Shown: positions 45,360 through 54,707, counted from the first letter of the stretch. The stretch: 64,000 nt of DNA from Micromonospora thermarum (GCF_012034245.1 NZ_JAATEO010000006.1:1-64000); one strand, 5' to 3'. Notes: generated from the letters alone by a model not told the origin. Translations and numbers: made by a program.

Positions 45360-45959
45360 TCAGCGGGCCGGTTCGGGACGCAGGGAGGTCAGGAGCAGGT
45401 CGGCGAAGTGGTCGCCGACCTGCTCCGGGGTGAGCCGGCCGCCGCTGCGGAACCACGCGCCGAGGTGGTGCACCGCGCCGAAGAAGTAGTCCATCACCAG
45501 GTCGGCCGGCACGTCGGCGCGGAAGGTCCCGGCGCGCTGCCCCTCCTCGACCAGCGAGCGGAAGCGCTCGTGGTACTCCCGGCGCGCCGCCCGCACCGCG
45601 CGCTGGCGGTCGGCGGAGAGCAGGTGCATCGACTGCAGGAAGATCGTGGCGTCGTCGAGGTTGGCGATCGCGGTGACCACGACGTCGGCCGCGGCGGCGT
45701 GCAGGCGGCGCGCCACCGGCTCCGGGCCGGCCATGATGGTCTCCAGGCGGTCGCGCTGCATGCGCAGCAGCCGCTGGTAGATCTCCTGGAGCAGGTCATC
45801 CTTGGCGGCGAAGTAGTGGTACATCGCGCCCTTGGTGACCCCGGCCGCCTCGACGATCTCCTGGACCGAGGTCTTCTCGAAGCCCTTCTCCGCGAACAGC
45901 CGGGTGGCGACCGCCAGCAGCCGCTGCGGCAGTGCCTCGCCGCCGACCGTACGCCCCAC
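45360..45959 (-). CDS. TetR family regulator, likely controller of the 41.9-50.2 kb regulon
   Basis: 199 residues. The HTH at about 8-55 is RLLAVATRLFAEKGFEKTS then VQEIVEAAGVTKGAMYHYFA with AKDDLLQEIY. The C-terminal domain resembles fatty-acid-metabolism TetR proteins (MHLLSADRQRAVRAARREYH). The GTG start at 45959 follows GGAAGG. It lies 53 bases after the molybdopterin oxidoreductase gene on the same strand, so it is probably co-transcribed and autoregulated through operator B. Confidence 0.88.
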   Translation of the reverse strand: MGRTVGGEALPQRLLAVATRLFAEKGFEKTSVQEIVEAAGVTKGAMYHYFAAKDDLLQEIYQRLLRMQRDRLETIMAGPEPVARRLHAAAADVVVTAIANLDDATIFLQSMHLLSADRQRAVRAARREYHERFRSLVEEGQRAGTFRADVPADLVMDYFFGAVHHLGAWFRSGGRLTPEQVGDHFADLLLTSLRPEPAR

Positions 45960-46012
45960 CGTCGCCTTCCCTTCCGGGCCGCCGACCGGCCCGGTGCGCC
46001 AGCGTACGCGCG

Positions 46013-48232
46013 TCAGGCGGGCTCGACACGCACCGGGATGCCGTTGAGCACGACGTTGCCCGAGAGCGGATCGACGGCCGCCTCGTCGGTGAGAACGTTG
46101 CTGTTGACGCCGGGGTGCGCACGGGCCACCGACTGGCGGGTGCCCGGGACGTCGTGTCCCCACCCGTGCGGCAGGCTGACCACGCCCGGCATGGTCTCGG
46201 CGGTCACCTCGACGGGGACGACGACCGACCCGACCCGGGAGGAGACCCGGGCGGCGTCCCCGGGAGCGAGCCCCAGTTTGGTCGCGTCCTCCGGGTGCAC
46301 CTGCAGGGTGCAGCGGTCGCGCCCCTTCACCAGCGCGGGCACGTTGTGCATCCAGCTGTTGTTCGACCGCAGGTGCCGGCGGCCGACGAGGACGAAGCCG
46401 TCCGGTGGCGCGTCGCGCGCATCGCGGAGCCGGGCCACGTCGGCGGCGATCGGCGGCGGGCAGAGCTCGATCGTCCCGCTCGCCGTGCGCAGCACCTCCG
46501 GCAGCCGCGGTTGCAGCGGCCCGAGGTCGACGCCGTGCGGGTGGTCGAGGAGCCGGGTCAGGGACAGGCCGTCCGGCCGCGCTCCGAACTGGTCGCCGTA
46601 GGCGCCGAGCCGCAGCCGCGCGTCGAGCAGGCGCTCGGCCGGACGGTCCCCGGCGACCAGGGCGCGTAGCTCGGCGGCCGGCCGGCCCAGCATCTCGGCC
46701 GCGTCGGCGAGCGTCTGGCCGAGCAGGTGCTCGTGCAGCTCCGCCGGATCGGCGCCGGCGCCCCGTCGGGCGGCGATCAGGGTGAGCCGGGCGAGGATGT
46801 CGCACTCGTCGAGGCTGTCGGGCTCCGGCGGCAGGGCGGGGGGCGAGTAGCTGGCGACGTTGCGGACGGCCAGGCTGAGGAACGCGAAGTCGTAGTGGCC
46901 GGCGCGGGCGGCATCGGGCGGCGGCAGGACCACGTCGGCGTGCCGCGTGGTCTCGTTCAGGTACGGGTCGATGCTGACCATGAAGTCGAGCGAGGCGAGG
47001 GCGCGGTCCAGCCGCCGACTGTTGGCGGTGGAGAGAACGGGGTTGCCGGCGATGGTGATCAGCGCCCGGACCTGCCCCTCCCCCGGTGTCTCGATCTCGT
47101 CGGCGAGCGTGGCGACCGGGAGTTCGCTCTTGACCTCCGGCAGGCTGCGCACCCGGCTGGTCCAGCGTCCGGTGCGGAAGCCCTTGCCGGGCCCCGGGGC
47201 GCGGGTGCGCTGGTGGGCGGCGAGGGGGAACATCGCCCCGCCCGGCCGGTCGAGGTTGCCGGTGAGCACGTTGACCACGTCGACCAGCCAACTGGTCAGC
47301 GTGCCGAAAGCGACGGTGCAGGTGCCGATGCGGCCGTAGACGGCGGCCGCGGAAGCGGCGGCGAGCTCGCGGGCGAGCCGGCGGATGCGCGGCGCGGGCA
47401 CCGCGCACCGGTCGGCCACCCGCTCGGGGGCGAACGCCGCGGCCAGGTCCCGGACGTCGTCGAGGCCGGTGACATGCTCCGCCAGCCGGCCGAGCCGTAC
47501 GAGGTCCTCGTCGAAGAGGGTGTGCACGACGGCGAAGAGCAGCAGCGCGTCGGTGCCGGGCCGGATGGGTAGGTGCTCGTCGGCGGCGGTGGCCGTGCGG
47601 GTGCGTCGGGGGTCGACGACGAGGAACCGGCCGCCGCGGGCCTGCAGCGCCCGCAGGCGGCCGGGGAAGTCGGGGGCGGTGCAGAGGCTGCCGTTGGACT
47701 CGAAGGGGTTGGCGCCGAGCAGCACGAGCAGGTCGGTGCGGTCGAGGTCGGGCACCGGGATGGCGTTCGGGTCGCCGTAGAGGTAGCCCGAGGAGACATG
47801 CTTGGGCATCTGGTCGACGGTGCTGGCGGAGTAGACGTTGCGGGTGCCGAGCGCCCGGACGAGGGGACCGACATAAAGCCCGCCGGCCATGGTGTGCACG
47901 TTGGGGTTGCCGAGGTAGACGGCGATGGCGTCCCGGCCGCCCGAGCGGGCGGCGGCGAGTCCGGCCTCGACGGCGGCGAACGCCTCGTCCCAGCCGACCT
48001 CACGTAGCGCGCCGTCGACGCGCAGCAGCGGCCGGCGCAGGCGGTCCGGGTCGGCGAGGAGCTGCGGAAACGCGGCTCCCTTCGGGCAGACGAAGCCGTG
48101 GCTGAAGACGTGGTCCCGGTCGCCACGGGCGTGGGTGACCTGGTCGCCGGTGATGGTCAGGGTCAGGCCGCAGGTGGCCTCGCAGAGCGGGCAGGTGCGG
48201 TACGCGGTGCGCGTCGCGGTCGTCGCCGCCAT
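46013..48232 (-). CDS. molybdopterin-dependent oxidoreductase (formate dehydrogenase/DMSO reductase superfamily)
   Basis: 739 residues. An N-terminal Fe4S4 domain (CPLCEATC, fourth Cys in HGFVCPKG) is followed by bis-MGD-binding domains (LLGANPFESNGSL, VVDPRRTRTA, IAGNPVLSTANSRRLD) and a C-terminal molybdopterin dinucleotide domain (VHPEDATKLGLAPGDAARVS, SLPHGWGHD). No twin-arginine signal is seen, so it is cytoplasmic. The electron partner and substrate are unknown. It shares an operator with acyl-CoA ligase and carboxyltransferase genes, so an oxidation or hydroxylation step in the same catabolic route is inferred. GGAAGGGG precedes the ATG. Confidence 0.93.
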   Translation of the reverse strand: MAATTATRTAYRTCPLCEATCGLTLTITGDQVTHARGDRDHVFSHGFVCPKGAAFPQLLADPDRLRRPLLRVDGALREVGWDEAFAAVEAGLAAARSGGRDAIAVYLGNPNVHTMAGGLYVGPLVRALGTRNVYSASTVDQMPKHVSSGYLYGDPNAIPVPDLDRTDLLVLLGANPFESNGSLCTAPDFPGRLRALQARGGRFLVVDPRRTRTATAADEHLPIRPGTDALLLFAVVHTLFDEDLVRLGRLAEHVTGLDDVRDLAAAFAPERVADRCAVPAPRIRRLARELAAASAAAVYGRIGTCTVAFGTLTSWLVDVVNVLTGNLDRPGGAMFPLAAHQRTRAPGPGKGFRTGRWTSRVRSLPEVKSELPVATLADEIETPGEGQVRALITIAGNPVLSTANSRRLDRALASLDFMVSIDPYLNETTRHADVVLPPPDAARAGHYDFAFLSLAVRNVASYSPPALPPEPDSLDECDILARLTLIAARRGAGADPAELHEHLLGQTLADAAEMLGRPAAELRALVAGDRPAERLLDARLRLGAYGDQFGARPDGLSLTRLLDHPHGVDLGPLQPRLPEVLRTASGTIELCPPPIAADVARLRDARDAPPDGFVLVGRRHLRSNNSWMHNVPALVKGRDRCTLQVHPEDATKLGLAPGDAARVSSRVGSVVVPVEVTAETMPGVVSLPHGWGHDVPGTRQSVARAHPGVNSNVLTDEAAVDPLSGNVVLNGIPVRVEPA

Positions 48233-48252
48233 CGGGGGCCCCTTCCGGTGGG

Positions 48253-48270
48253 ATACCGACTGGTCGGTAT
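48253..48270. promoter_or_regulatory. TetR-type operator B
   Basis: ATACCGAC-TG-GTCGGTAT, a perfect 18-bp palindrome 21 bases before the oxidoreductase start, overlapping the likely promoter. Confidence 0.88.
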
Positions 48271-48341
48271 GGTGGCACGGCCGGCGGGTGGCTGTCACCC
48301 CCCGAGCGCTTTCGGGCGGGCGCCTCGACCCGCGGGTCGGT

Positions 48342-49133
48342 TCACCCGGTGCCGGCGGCCTCGTCGATGCGCCGACGAAGGCGGCCCATGGCACGGAGCC
48401 ACCGTTCGGTCTGGGTCGCTCGGAAGGCGTAGTGGTCCCGCACCTCGGGGTGGGGCAGGATGAGGAATCGTCCGTCCGCGAGTCCCGCCATGACCGCGTC
48501 GGCGACCTGCTCCGGCTCCAGGACCTCGCCGGCAAGGACCGCCTTGGCGGCCGGGTCGGTGCGCTCGTACATCTCTGTGCGCACCCCAAGCGGGCAGATG
48601 ACCTGGACCGTCACTCCTTCGTCGCCGTAGCTGGCCGCGAGCCACTCGGCAAAGGCCAGCGCGCCGTGCTTGGTGACCGAGTACGACGCGGACCCGAGGT
48701 GGGTGAGCAGGCCGGCGGCGGACACGGTGGCCAGCAGGTGGCCCCGTCCCCGCGCCAGCCAGGGCCCGAGCAGGTGTCGAACCGCCCGCACGTGCCCCAT
48801 GACGTTGACCTGCCACACCCGGTCCCACGTCTCGTCCGGGGTGTGCACTCCGCCGCCCGGCTCGATCCCGGCGTTCGCGCAGTACAGGTCGATCTCGCCG
48901 AGGTGGGCGCGGGCGGTCGCCACCAGCGCGGCCACGCTCTCCTCGGCGCTGGCGTCGCCGGCCACGGAAATGCCCCCGACCTCCGTGGCAACCCTGGCGG
49001 CAGCCTGCGCGTCCAGGTCGTTGACCACGACCTTGGCGCCCGCGGCGGCGAATCGGCGGGCGAGCGCGGCGCCGATGCCCGAACCGGCTCCGGTGACGAC
49101 GACACCGGCGCCGCTCAGTTCGATGGCCGGCAT
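48342..49133 (-). CDS. SDR family oxidoreductase
   Basis: 263 residues. Cofactor motif VVVTGAGSGIGAALARRFAA, Asp after beta-2 (VVNDLDAQ, hinting at NAD preference), CANAGIEPG, Ser in ATVSAAGLL, YSVTKHGA for YxxxK. It starts 3 bases after the medium-chain reductase stop, so the two form an operon, with operator C upstream of the first gene. It probably oxidises or reduces an acyl-CoA or alcohol intermediate. Confidence 0.92.
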   Translation of the reverse strand: MPAIELSGAGVVVTGAGSGIGAALARRFAAAGAKVVVNDLDAQAAARVATEVGGISVAGDASAEESVAALVATARAHLGEIDLYCANAGIEPGGGVHTPDETWDRVWQVNVMGHVRAVRHLLGPWLARGRGHLLATVSAAGLLTHLGSASYSVTKHGALAFAEWLAASYGDEGVTVQVICPLGVRTEMYERTDPAAKAVLAGEVLEPEQVADAVMAGLADGRFLILPHPEVRDHYAFRATQTERWLRAMGRLRRRIDEAAGTG

Positions 49134-49136
49134 CCC

Positions 49137-50150
49137 TTACTCGTCCGCGACCTGGAGCACCAGCTTGCCGCGGTTCTCGCCGCGGAACAGCCGGAGCAAC
49201 GTCTCGGGGAACGCGCTCACCCCGCCGGGAAACACGTCCTCCATCGATCGCAGTTGGCCGGCCGCCAACCACTCGGCCAGCTTCGCGACGGCCTCGGAGT
49301 ACCGGTCGGCGTAGTCGAAGACGACCATCCCGGTCATGGAGGCGCGGTTGACGAGCAGCGACATGTAGTTGCTCGGGCCCTTGACCGGTTCGGTGTTGTT
49401 GTACTGGGAGATGGCACCGCAGATGACGATCCGGGCACCTCGGGCCAGCCGGGTCAGCACCGCGTCGAGGATGTCGCCGCCGACGTTGTCGAAGTACACG
49501 TCCACCCCGTCCGGGGCGTGCTGGCGTAGCGCCTTCTGCACGTCCTCGGACCGATAGTCGATCGCCGCGTCGAACCCGAACTCGTCCACCACCAATCGGC
49601 ACTTGTGCTCGCCGCCGGCGATGCCGATGACCCGGCAGCCCAGCAGCTTGGCGATCTGGCCGACCACGCTGCCGACCGCGCCGGCCGCCGCGGAGACCAC
49701 GACGGTCTGCCCGGGCTGCGGGCGGCCGACGTCGAGCAGGCCGAAGTAGGCCGTGATACCGGTCATGCCGAGGGTGCCGAGATAGACCGGCAGCGGTGCG
49801 AGCGCAGGGTCCACGATGGTGACGTCGCGCCCGTCCGACACGCAGTACTCCTGGACGCCGAACGCGCCGGACACGTGGTCGCCGACCGCGAACCCCGGGT
49901 GCCGCGAGGAGATGACCCGGCCCACCGCGCCGGCGCGCATCACCTCGCCGATCTCGACCGGCCGGATGTACGACCGGCCCTCGTTCATCCAGCCGCGCAT
50001 CGCCGGGTCGAGCGAGAGGTACCGCACCTGCACGAGGAACTCACCCTCGTCCGGCTCGCCGACCGGCACCTCCAGCAGCTTCCAGTCGGTTGGCCGGGGC
50101 AGCCCCACGGGACGCGCAGCCAGGAGCAGTTGACGGTTGATGCGCTTCAT
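49137..50150 (-). CDS. NADP-dependent medium-chain reductase (zinc-independent, CurA/LTB4DH-like)
   Basis: 337 residues. N-terminal LSLDPAMRGWMN, cofactor motif VVVSAAAGAVGSVVGQIAKL (AAxGxxG form), YFDNVGGDILDAVL, NYMSLLVNRASMTGMVVFDY. These are the marks of 2-alkenal/prostaglandin reductase-type MDR proteins that reduce alpha,beta-unsaturated carbonyls. No zinc ligands. It is first in a two-gene operon with the SDR. Confidence 0.93.
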   Translation of the reverse strand: MKRINRQLLLAARPVGLPRPTDWKLLEVPVGEPDEGEFLVQVRYLSLDPAMRGWMNEGRSYIRPVEIGEVMRAGAVGRVISSRHPGFAVGDHVSGAFGVQEYCVSDGRDVTIVDPALAPLPVYLGTLGMTGITAYFGLLDVGRPQPGQTVVVSAAAGAVGSVVGQIAKLLGCRVIGIAGGEHKCRLVVDEFGFDAAIDYRSEDVQKALRQHAPDGVDVYFDNVGGDILDAVLTRLARGARIVICGAISQYNNTEPVKGPSNYMSLLVNRASMTGMVVFDYADRYSEAVAKLAEWLAAGQLRSMEDVFPGGVSAFPETLLRLFRGENRGKLVLQVADE

Positions 50151-50244
50151 CTCGGCGGTCCCTCGATTGTCGCGGTTGACGGATGGCTGGCGTGCACGGC
50201 GACAAGCCCGTGCCGCAGATCGATGTGGCCACCACCGGTTCGCC

Positions 50245-50260
50245 TACCGACCGGTCGGTA
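50245..50260. promoter_or_regulatory. TetR-type operator C
   Basis: TACCGAC-CG-GTCGGTA, 95 bases upstream of the medium-chain reductase and 229 bases before the divergent P450. Confidence 0.85.
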
Positions 50261-50488
50261 TGTAGGGTCAAGCTACGTTCGCACCGCAACGGAAGCAAGC
50301 GCCACCCGAGGACGGGACGGCGACCACGGGTGAGATCTGCCTCTCACTCCCGGGCCGAGCCAGCGGCGCTCCAACCCCGCGACACATCGTGAATTGTTGA
50401 TTACAGGGGGTGTCGCCAACGGGGGTCGCGTGGCTACCGTGGCCGGGGCATCGATTCATGTACCTAGATCATTCGATCAGGAGCGACG

Positions 50489-51694
50489 ATGACGACGACC
50501 CCCGCGGTAGATCTTCCGTTCCTCGACATCACCGCACCGGACTTCCGGTTCGACTCCCCCGCGGTCGCCGCGGCACGCGAGGCCAACTGGTGTGCCATGA
50601 CGCCGATGGGACTCATCGTGCTGCGCCACGCCGAGATGCACCAACTGCTCCGCGACCCGAGGCTGGCGCAGAGCGGCGAGCGCTACCTGGAGCTGATGGG
50701 CATTTCCGACGGACCACTGTACGACTGGTTCGCGCCGATGATCCTGCACCAGCGCGGTGCCGACCATCTACGCCTGCGGCGCCTGGTCAGCAAGGCGTTC
50801 TCGCCCCGGATGACCGAGAGCCTGCGGCCATTCATGCGGGACACCGCGACCAGTCTGACCGCGGTGATCGCCGAGCGGGGCGAGTGCGAGTTCATGGCAG
50901 ACTTCGCCGACCCGATGCCGGTGCGGGTGATGTGCGCGCTGCTCGGCGTCCCACCAACCGACTACGAGGCGTTCCGCCGCTGGTCGACAGATGTCGGACT
51001 GGTCTACAGCTTCACCCTGCCGCAGCTGCGTACGCGGGTGGAGGAGGCCGTCGTGGGGCTGCGGGCGTACGTCGACTCACTGATCGAACAGCGCCGCGCG
51101 GAGCCGCGGGACGACCTCCTGTCGGCGCTCATCGCCGCCGAGGAGAGCGGGGACCGGCTCAGCACCGAAGAACTGCGCAACCTCGCCCTGACCCTCGTGT
51201 TCGCCGCGCACGACACGACCCGTAACCAGCTCGGTCAGGCGCTGGCGACGTTCACCGAACACCCCGACCAGTGGCGGCTGCTCGCACAGCGCCCGGAGCT
51301 CGCGCCACAGGCCGTGGAGGAGGTCATGCGGTGGGCGCCGGCGGTACCGACGATCTTCCGGTTCCCCGTCGAGGACCTCGACCTGCACGGTGTCCACGTC
51401 CCGGCGGGCACCTTCCTCCTGCTCGGCACGCACGCCGCCAGCCGCGACCCACGCGCTGTCGGCGACGGCGACAGTTTCGACATCACGATCCACCGACCGG
51501 TGCCCCACCTGACCTTCGGCGGTGGACCGCACTACTGCATCGGCGCACCGGTCGCCCGCGCCGAGCTGGTCGAGTCGCTGGTCGCCCTCAGCAGCCAACT
51601 GCCGCCACCGTCGATCGCCGGCCCGGTGACCTGGCGTCCGCCCACCGCCATCCATGGACCCGAGAGCCTGCCGCTCCGGTTCGAGCGGCGTTGA
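50489..51694 (+). CDS. cytochrome P450
   Basis: 401 residues, a soluble bacterial class I P450. I-helix FAAHDTTRNQ (AHDTT variant), ExxR in EEVMR, heme loop TFGGGPHYCIGAPVAR with ligand Cys350. No ferredoxin or reductase gene is adjacent. The start has AGGAG 8 bases upstream. The downstream hydrolase begins one base after its stop, so they form an operon. It lies opposite operator C but 229 bases away, so membership in that regulon is uncertain. Confidence 0.95.
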   Translation: MTTTPAVDLPFLDITAPDFRFDSPAVAAAREANWCAMTPMGLIVLRHAEMHQLLRDPRLAQSGERYLELMGISDGPLYDWFAPMILHQRGADHLRLRRLVSKAFSPRMTESLRPFMRDTATSLTAVIAERGECEFMADFADPMPVRVMCALLGVPPTDYEAFRRWSTDVGLVYSFTLPQLRTRVEEAVVGLRAYVDSLIEQRRAEPRDDLLSALIAAEESGDRLSTEELRNLALTLVFAAHDTTRNQLGQALATFTEHPDQWRLLAQRPELAPQAVEEVMRWAPAVPTIFRFPVEDLDLHGVHVPAGTFLLLGTHAASRDPRAVGDGDSFDITIHRPVPHLTFGGGPHYCIGAPVARAELVESLVALSSQLPPPSIAGPVTWRPPTAIHGPESLPLRFERR

Positions 51695-51695
51695 G

Positions 51696-52646
51696 ATGCG
51701 CCGCGCCTGGATCGCCGGCGGCACGGCCGTCGCGCTGCTCGGTGCCGCGACCATCGGGGCGGTGCGGGCGGCGGTCGCCAGGATCGAACGCAACCCGGAC
51801 CCCTTGCCGTACGAACGGCTCGTTCGGGAGCCGCAGGGCGAGGAGGTGCTCGTCCCGCGCCCGGACGGAACGGTGCTGCGCGCGATCGTGGCCGGGGACG
51901 GCCCGCCGGTCGTGCTGGCGCACGGATACGGGGCCTCGCCGCTGGAGTGGAACGTGGTGTGGGAGACCCTGGTCGCCCGCGGTCACCGGGTCATCGCCTT
52001 CGACCAGCGCGGCCACGAGCGCTCGACGCTCGGTTCCGCCGGTATCGGCTCGAAACCCATGGCGGCGGACTACGCCGCGATTCTGGAGCACTTCGACGTG
52101 CGTGACGGCGTGCTGGTCGGCCACTCCATGGGCGGGTTCATCGCGATCCGTGCCGTCCTCGACCACCCCGAACTGTCCCGGCGCCTGCGCGGCCTGGTGC
52201 TGTTCGCCACCTGGGCAGGCCGCATCCTCGACCAGGCGCCACAGAATCGACTCCAGATTCCGCTGCTGGAGACGGGTGTCCTGCAGCGGCTCGCGCGTAC
52301 CCGTACCGGTGGAGTGCTGTTCGGAGCCGCGCAGTGCGGCACCCGGCCGTCGCCGGCCATGATCTCGGTGTTCCGGGACGTCTTCCTCCGTCAGAGCCAC
52401 CAGCCGCTCATCCCGATCGTGCGGGCCTTCAGCCGAGAGGACCACTACCCGCGGCTGGGCGAGATCACCGTACCGACCGTCGTCGTGGTGGGCTCGGCGG
52501 ACCGCTCCACGCCCCCGAGCCACTCACACCGGCTCGCCGCCGGTGTGCCCGCAGCGCGGCTGGTGACCGTGCCCGACGCCGGACACATGCTCAACTGGGA
52601 GGCGCCTGACGTTCTGGTCGAGGTCATCGCGTCACTCCAGCGGTGA
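51696..52646 (+). CDS. alpha/beta hydrolase with N-terminal membrane anchor
   Basis: 316 residues. A hydrophobic N-terminus (WIAGGTAVALLGAATIGAV) could anchor it or act as a signal. VVLAHGYGASPLEWN (oxyanion), GVLVGHSMGGFIAIR (nucleophile Ser), VVVGSADRSTPPSH (acid) and PDAGHMLNW (His) complete the triad. It is coupled to the P450 with a one-base gap, so it probably acts on the same substrate or its product, for example a lactone or ester. Confidence 0.9.
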   Translation: MRRAWIAGGTAVALLGAATIGAVRAAVARIERNPDPLPYERLVREPQGEEVLVPRPDGTVLRAIVAGDGPPVVLAHGYGASPLEWNVVWETLVARGHRVIAFDQRGHERSTLGSAGIGSKPMAADYAAILEHFDVRDGVLVGHSMGGFIAIRAVLDHPELSRRLRGLVLFATWAGRILDQAPQNRLQIPLLETGVLQRLARTRTGGVLFGAAQCGTRPSPAMISVFRDVFLRQSHQPLIPIVRAFSREDHYPRLGEITVPTVVVVGSADRSTPPSHSHRLAAGVPAARLVTVPDAGHMLNWEAPDVLVEVIASLQR

Positions 52647-52787
52647 GCACCCGTGCGGCCGACCGGTCCCGCGATGGGCCCTAAGGGACCGTGATGAACC
52701 GGTGGTTAATTGGCTGGATGCGATGGTTCACTCCCTTTGGTCTGCTTCGCTCGTTTGGGGGGCTTACCTGGCGGTAGCTAATGGCGC

Positions 52788-53849
52788 ATGAAGAACCTGA
52801 CGAATGCGCCACGCATCGGCGCGAGCGCACTGGCCGTCTCCTTGACCCTCGTCGTCGCCGTCGCTGGTGCCCCCGCCTCGGGCAGTGCGGTGGCCCAGCC
52901 ACCAGCGAGGTACGAAGTGGACAGCACCTCCGACGCCCCCGACCGGGCGCCCGGAGACGGCCGGTGCCGCACCGCCGACGGCGCCTGCACGATGCGTGCG
53001 GCGGTGATGGAGGCCAACGCACAGTCGGACTCGACCATCGTGGTCCCCGCCGGCCGGTACACCCTGCGCATCCCGCCGCTGGCCGGGCGCGCCTTCACCG
53101 ACTACGCCCTGGCCGACACCGCGCACGGCAACCTGAAGATCTTCAAGCCCACGACCATCCTGGGCGCCGGCCGGGACCGCACGGTGATCGACGGCGGGCG
53201 ACTCGACCGCGTCTTCACCGTGATGCGGCCGGCCACCATCTCGGACCTCACCATCACCGGGGGCGTGTCGGCACCGGTTGCCTCGGTCTACAACTACTAC
53301 GGCGGCGGCGCCGCGTTGAACGCCTCGGAACTGACGATGGAGCGGGTCCGGCTCACCGGCAACAGCGCCCGCTTCGGCGGTGCGGTCCAGAGCATCCCGT
53401 TCACCTCGTTCACCCTGCGCGACAGCCTGGTGGACGACAACGAGGCGGGTGAGGCCGGCGGGTTGCGGTTCGACTCGGTCGGCCTGGTCGAGCGTTCGAC
53501 GATCACCCGCAACAGGGTCACCAATCCGCACGACCCGACCCGCCCCGGGGAACTGGCCGGGCTCGGCGGCGGTATCGACGTCCGTGGCGTACGTACGGTC
53601 ACCGTCATCGATTCGGAGGTGACCGAGAACTACGCCGAGGACGGCGGGGGCGGCATCAACATCACCCTGGCCTACCTTCCGGGGAGCGACGAGGACCCGT
53701 CCGGACCCGGCGCGGTGGAGCTCAAGGGTTCCGTGATCAGCGGCAACACCAGCCGGAGCGGTCCCGGCAACTGCCGGGCCGTCCGGGCACGCATAGTCGA
53801 CCTGGGCGGCAACACCGACTCTGACGGCACCTGCGCGACCACCCGGTAG
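52788..53849 (+). CDS. secreted CSLREA-domain beta-helix protein
   Basis: 353 residues. A long signal peptide (ALAVSLTLVVAVAGAPASG) is followed by the CSLREA-type motif DGRCRTADGACTMRAAVMEA, where CTMRAA replaces CSLREA. The remaining part is a right-handed parallel beta-helix (ATISDLTITGGVS, ELTMERVRLTGNSARFGGAV, TVTVIDSEVTENYAEDGGGG). Likely a cell-wall-associated or extracellular binding protein. Monocistronic, followed by a terminator. Confidence 0.85.
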   Translation: MKNLTNAPRIGASALAVSLTLVVAVAGAPASGSAVAQPPARYEVDSTSDAPDRAPGDGRCRTADGACTMRAAVMEANAQSDSTIVVPAGRYTLRIPPLAGRAFTDYALADTAHGNLKIFKPTTILGAGRDRTVIDGGRLDRVFTVMRPATISDLTITGGVSAPVASVYNYYGGGAALNASELTMERVRLTGNSARFGGAVQSIPFTSFTLRDSLVDDNEAGEAGGLRFDSVGLVERSTITRNRVTNPHDPTRPGELAGLGGGIDVRGVRTVTVIDSEVTENYAEDGGGGINITLAYLPGSDEDPSGPGAVELKGSVISGNTSRSGPGNCRAVRARIVDLGGNTDSDGTCATTR

Positions 53850-53892
53850 CCCAACCGGCGGCGTCGCACGGGTCACCGGAGCGGCACCGGCG

Positions 53893-53945
53893 AAAGGCCC
53901 CGCCCACGGTGTGGAGAACCGAGAACCGGCCGGAGCGGGGCCTTT
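53893..53945 (+). terminator. terminator after the CSLREA gene
   Basis: AAAGGCCCCGC (53893-53903) pairs with GCGGGGCCTTT (53935-53945). Long loop (31 bases); the right arm ends in TTT. Confidence 0.7.
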
Positions 53946-54155
53946 CCGCCAGGTCTGGATAGCCTGCGATGCCGCGACCCGTCCCGCTTCCAGGCTCAGC
54001 CTTCCACTCCGGTGGCGGCGTGCGGGGCGCCGACCGGCTTGGATTGCGACGATCCCCGCTGTCGCACTCATTCCGAGTAGCGCCGCGTCACCGCGAGTCC
54101 TCGTGCTCACAGGCCGAGCGACCCGGCCGGTAGGGATTCAGCGGACCATCGTCTG
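53946..54155. other. spacer
   Basis: Nothing recognisable seen between the terminator and the stop of the DUF5872 gene. Confidence 0.4.
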
Positions 54156-54707
54156 TCAGCGCCGGTCGAGCTCCGCCTGCATTCTCTGGACGAGCGTCTT
54201 GCGGGACCTGCCCTCGCGCTCGCGCCGCAGTGCGTCCTTGAGCTGACCGGTGTCGAGGCCGCGCAGACGCTTCGCCGCGTCGGCGACCCGCATGTCCAAC
54301 AGTCGCTCAACCAGCGTCGTGTCTCTGCGCGCACGTCTAGCTGGAGCAGTGTTGGCGACGTACTGCCTGCCGGACGCCGATGCCCGCTTCTTCTTCGCGT
54401 CGGTCGCGCGGCGTTCCTCGTCGGACAGCCGCTCCCAGGCACGCTTGGGCAGGTACCGACTCGTCTCGCCGTCCTTGCGCGCTCGCGTGTCGCCCTTTCT
54501 GGTCTGCCACTCCTCGGCACCCCACCGCTGCAGCGACCGCTGGCGCTCGTCCTTCGGCCCCTGGTAGCCCCCGCCGCGCTTCTCGTATTCCTTGGTCAGC
54601 AGCTGCGACTTGCGCGCCGACCACTGTCCCGGCCGCCCTCCCTTGTCGGAGGCCCGGATGTCGTCCTTGATCTGTTCCCGCAGCTTCGGATCCGTGTACC
54701 GCGCCAT
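54156..54707 (-). CDS. DUF5872 domain protein
   Basis: 183 residues, very basic and hydrophilic. The conserved N-terminal block YTDPKLREQIKDDIRASDKG, GRPGQWSARKSQLLTKEYEK is the DUF5872 domain. The middle WGAEEWQTRKGD and RYLPKRAWERLSDEERRATD are also conserved. The composition suggests nucleic-acid binding. Function unknown. It stands alone. Confidence 0.8.
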   Translation of the reverse strand: MARYTDPKLREQIKDDIRASDKGGRPGQWSARKSQLLTKEYEKRGGGYQGPKDERQRSLQRWGAEEWQTRKGDTRARKDGETSRYLPKRAWERLSDEERRATDAKKKRASASGRQYVANTAPARRARRDTTLVERLLDMRVADAAKRLRGLDTGQLKDALRREREGRSRKTLVQRMQAELDRR

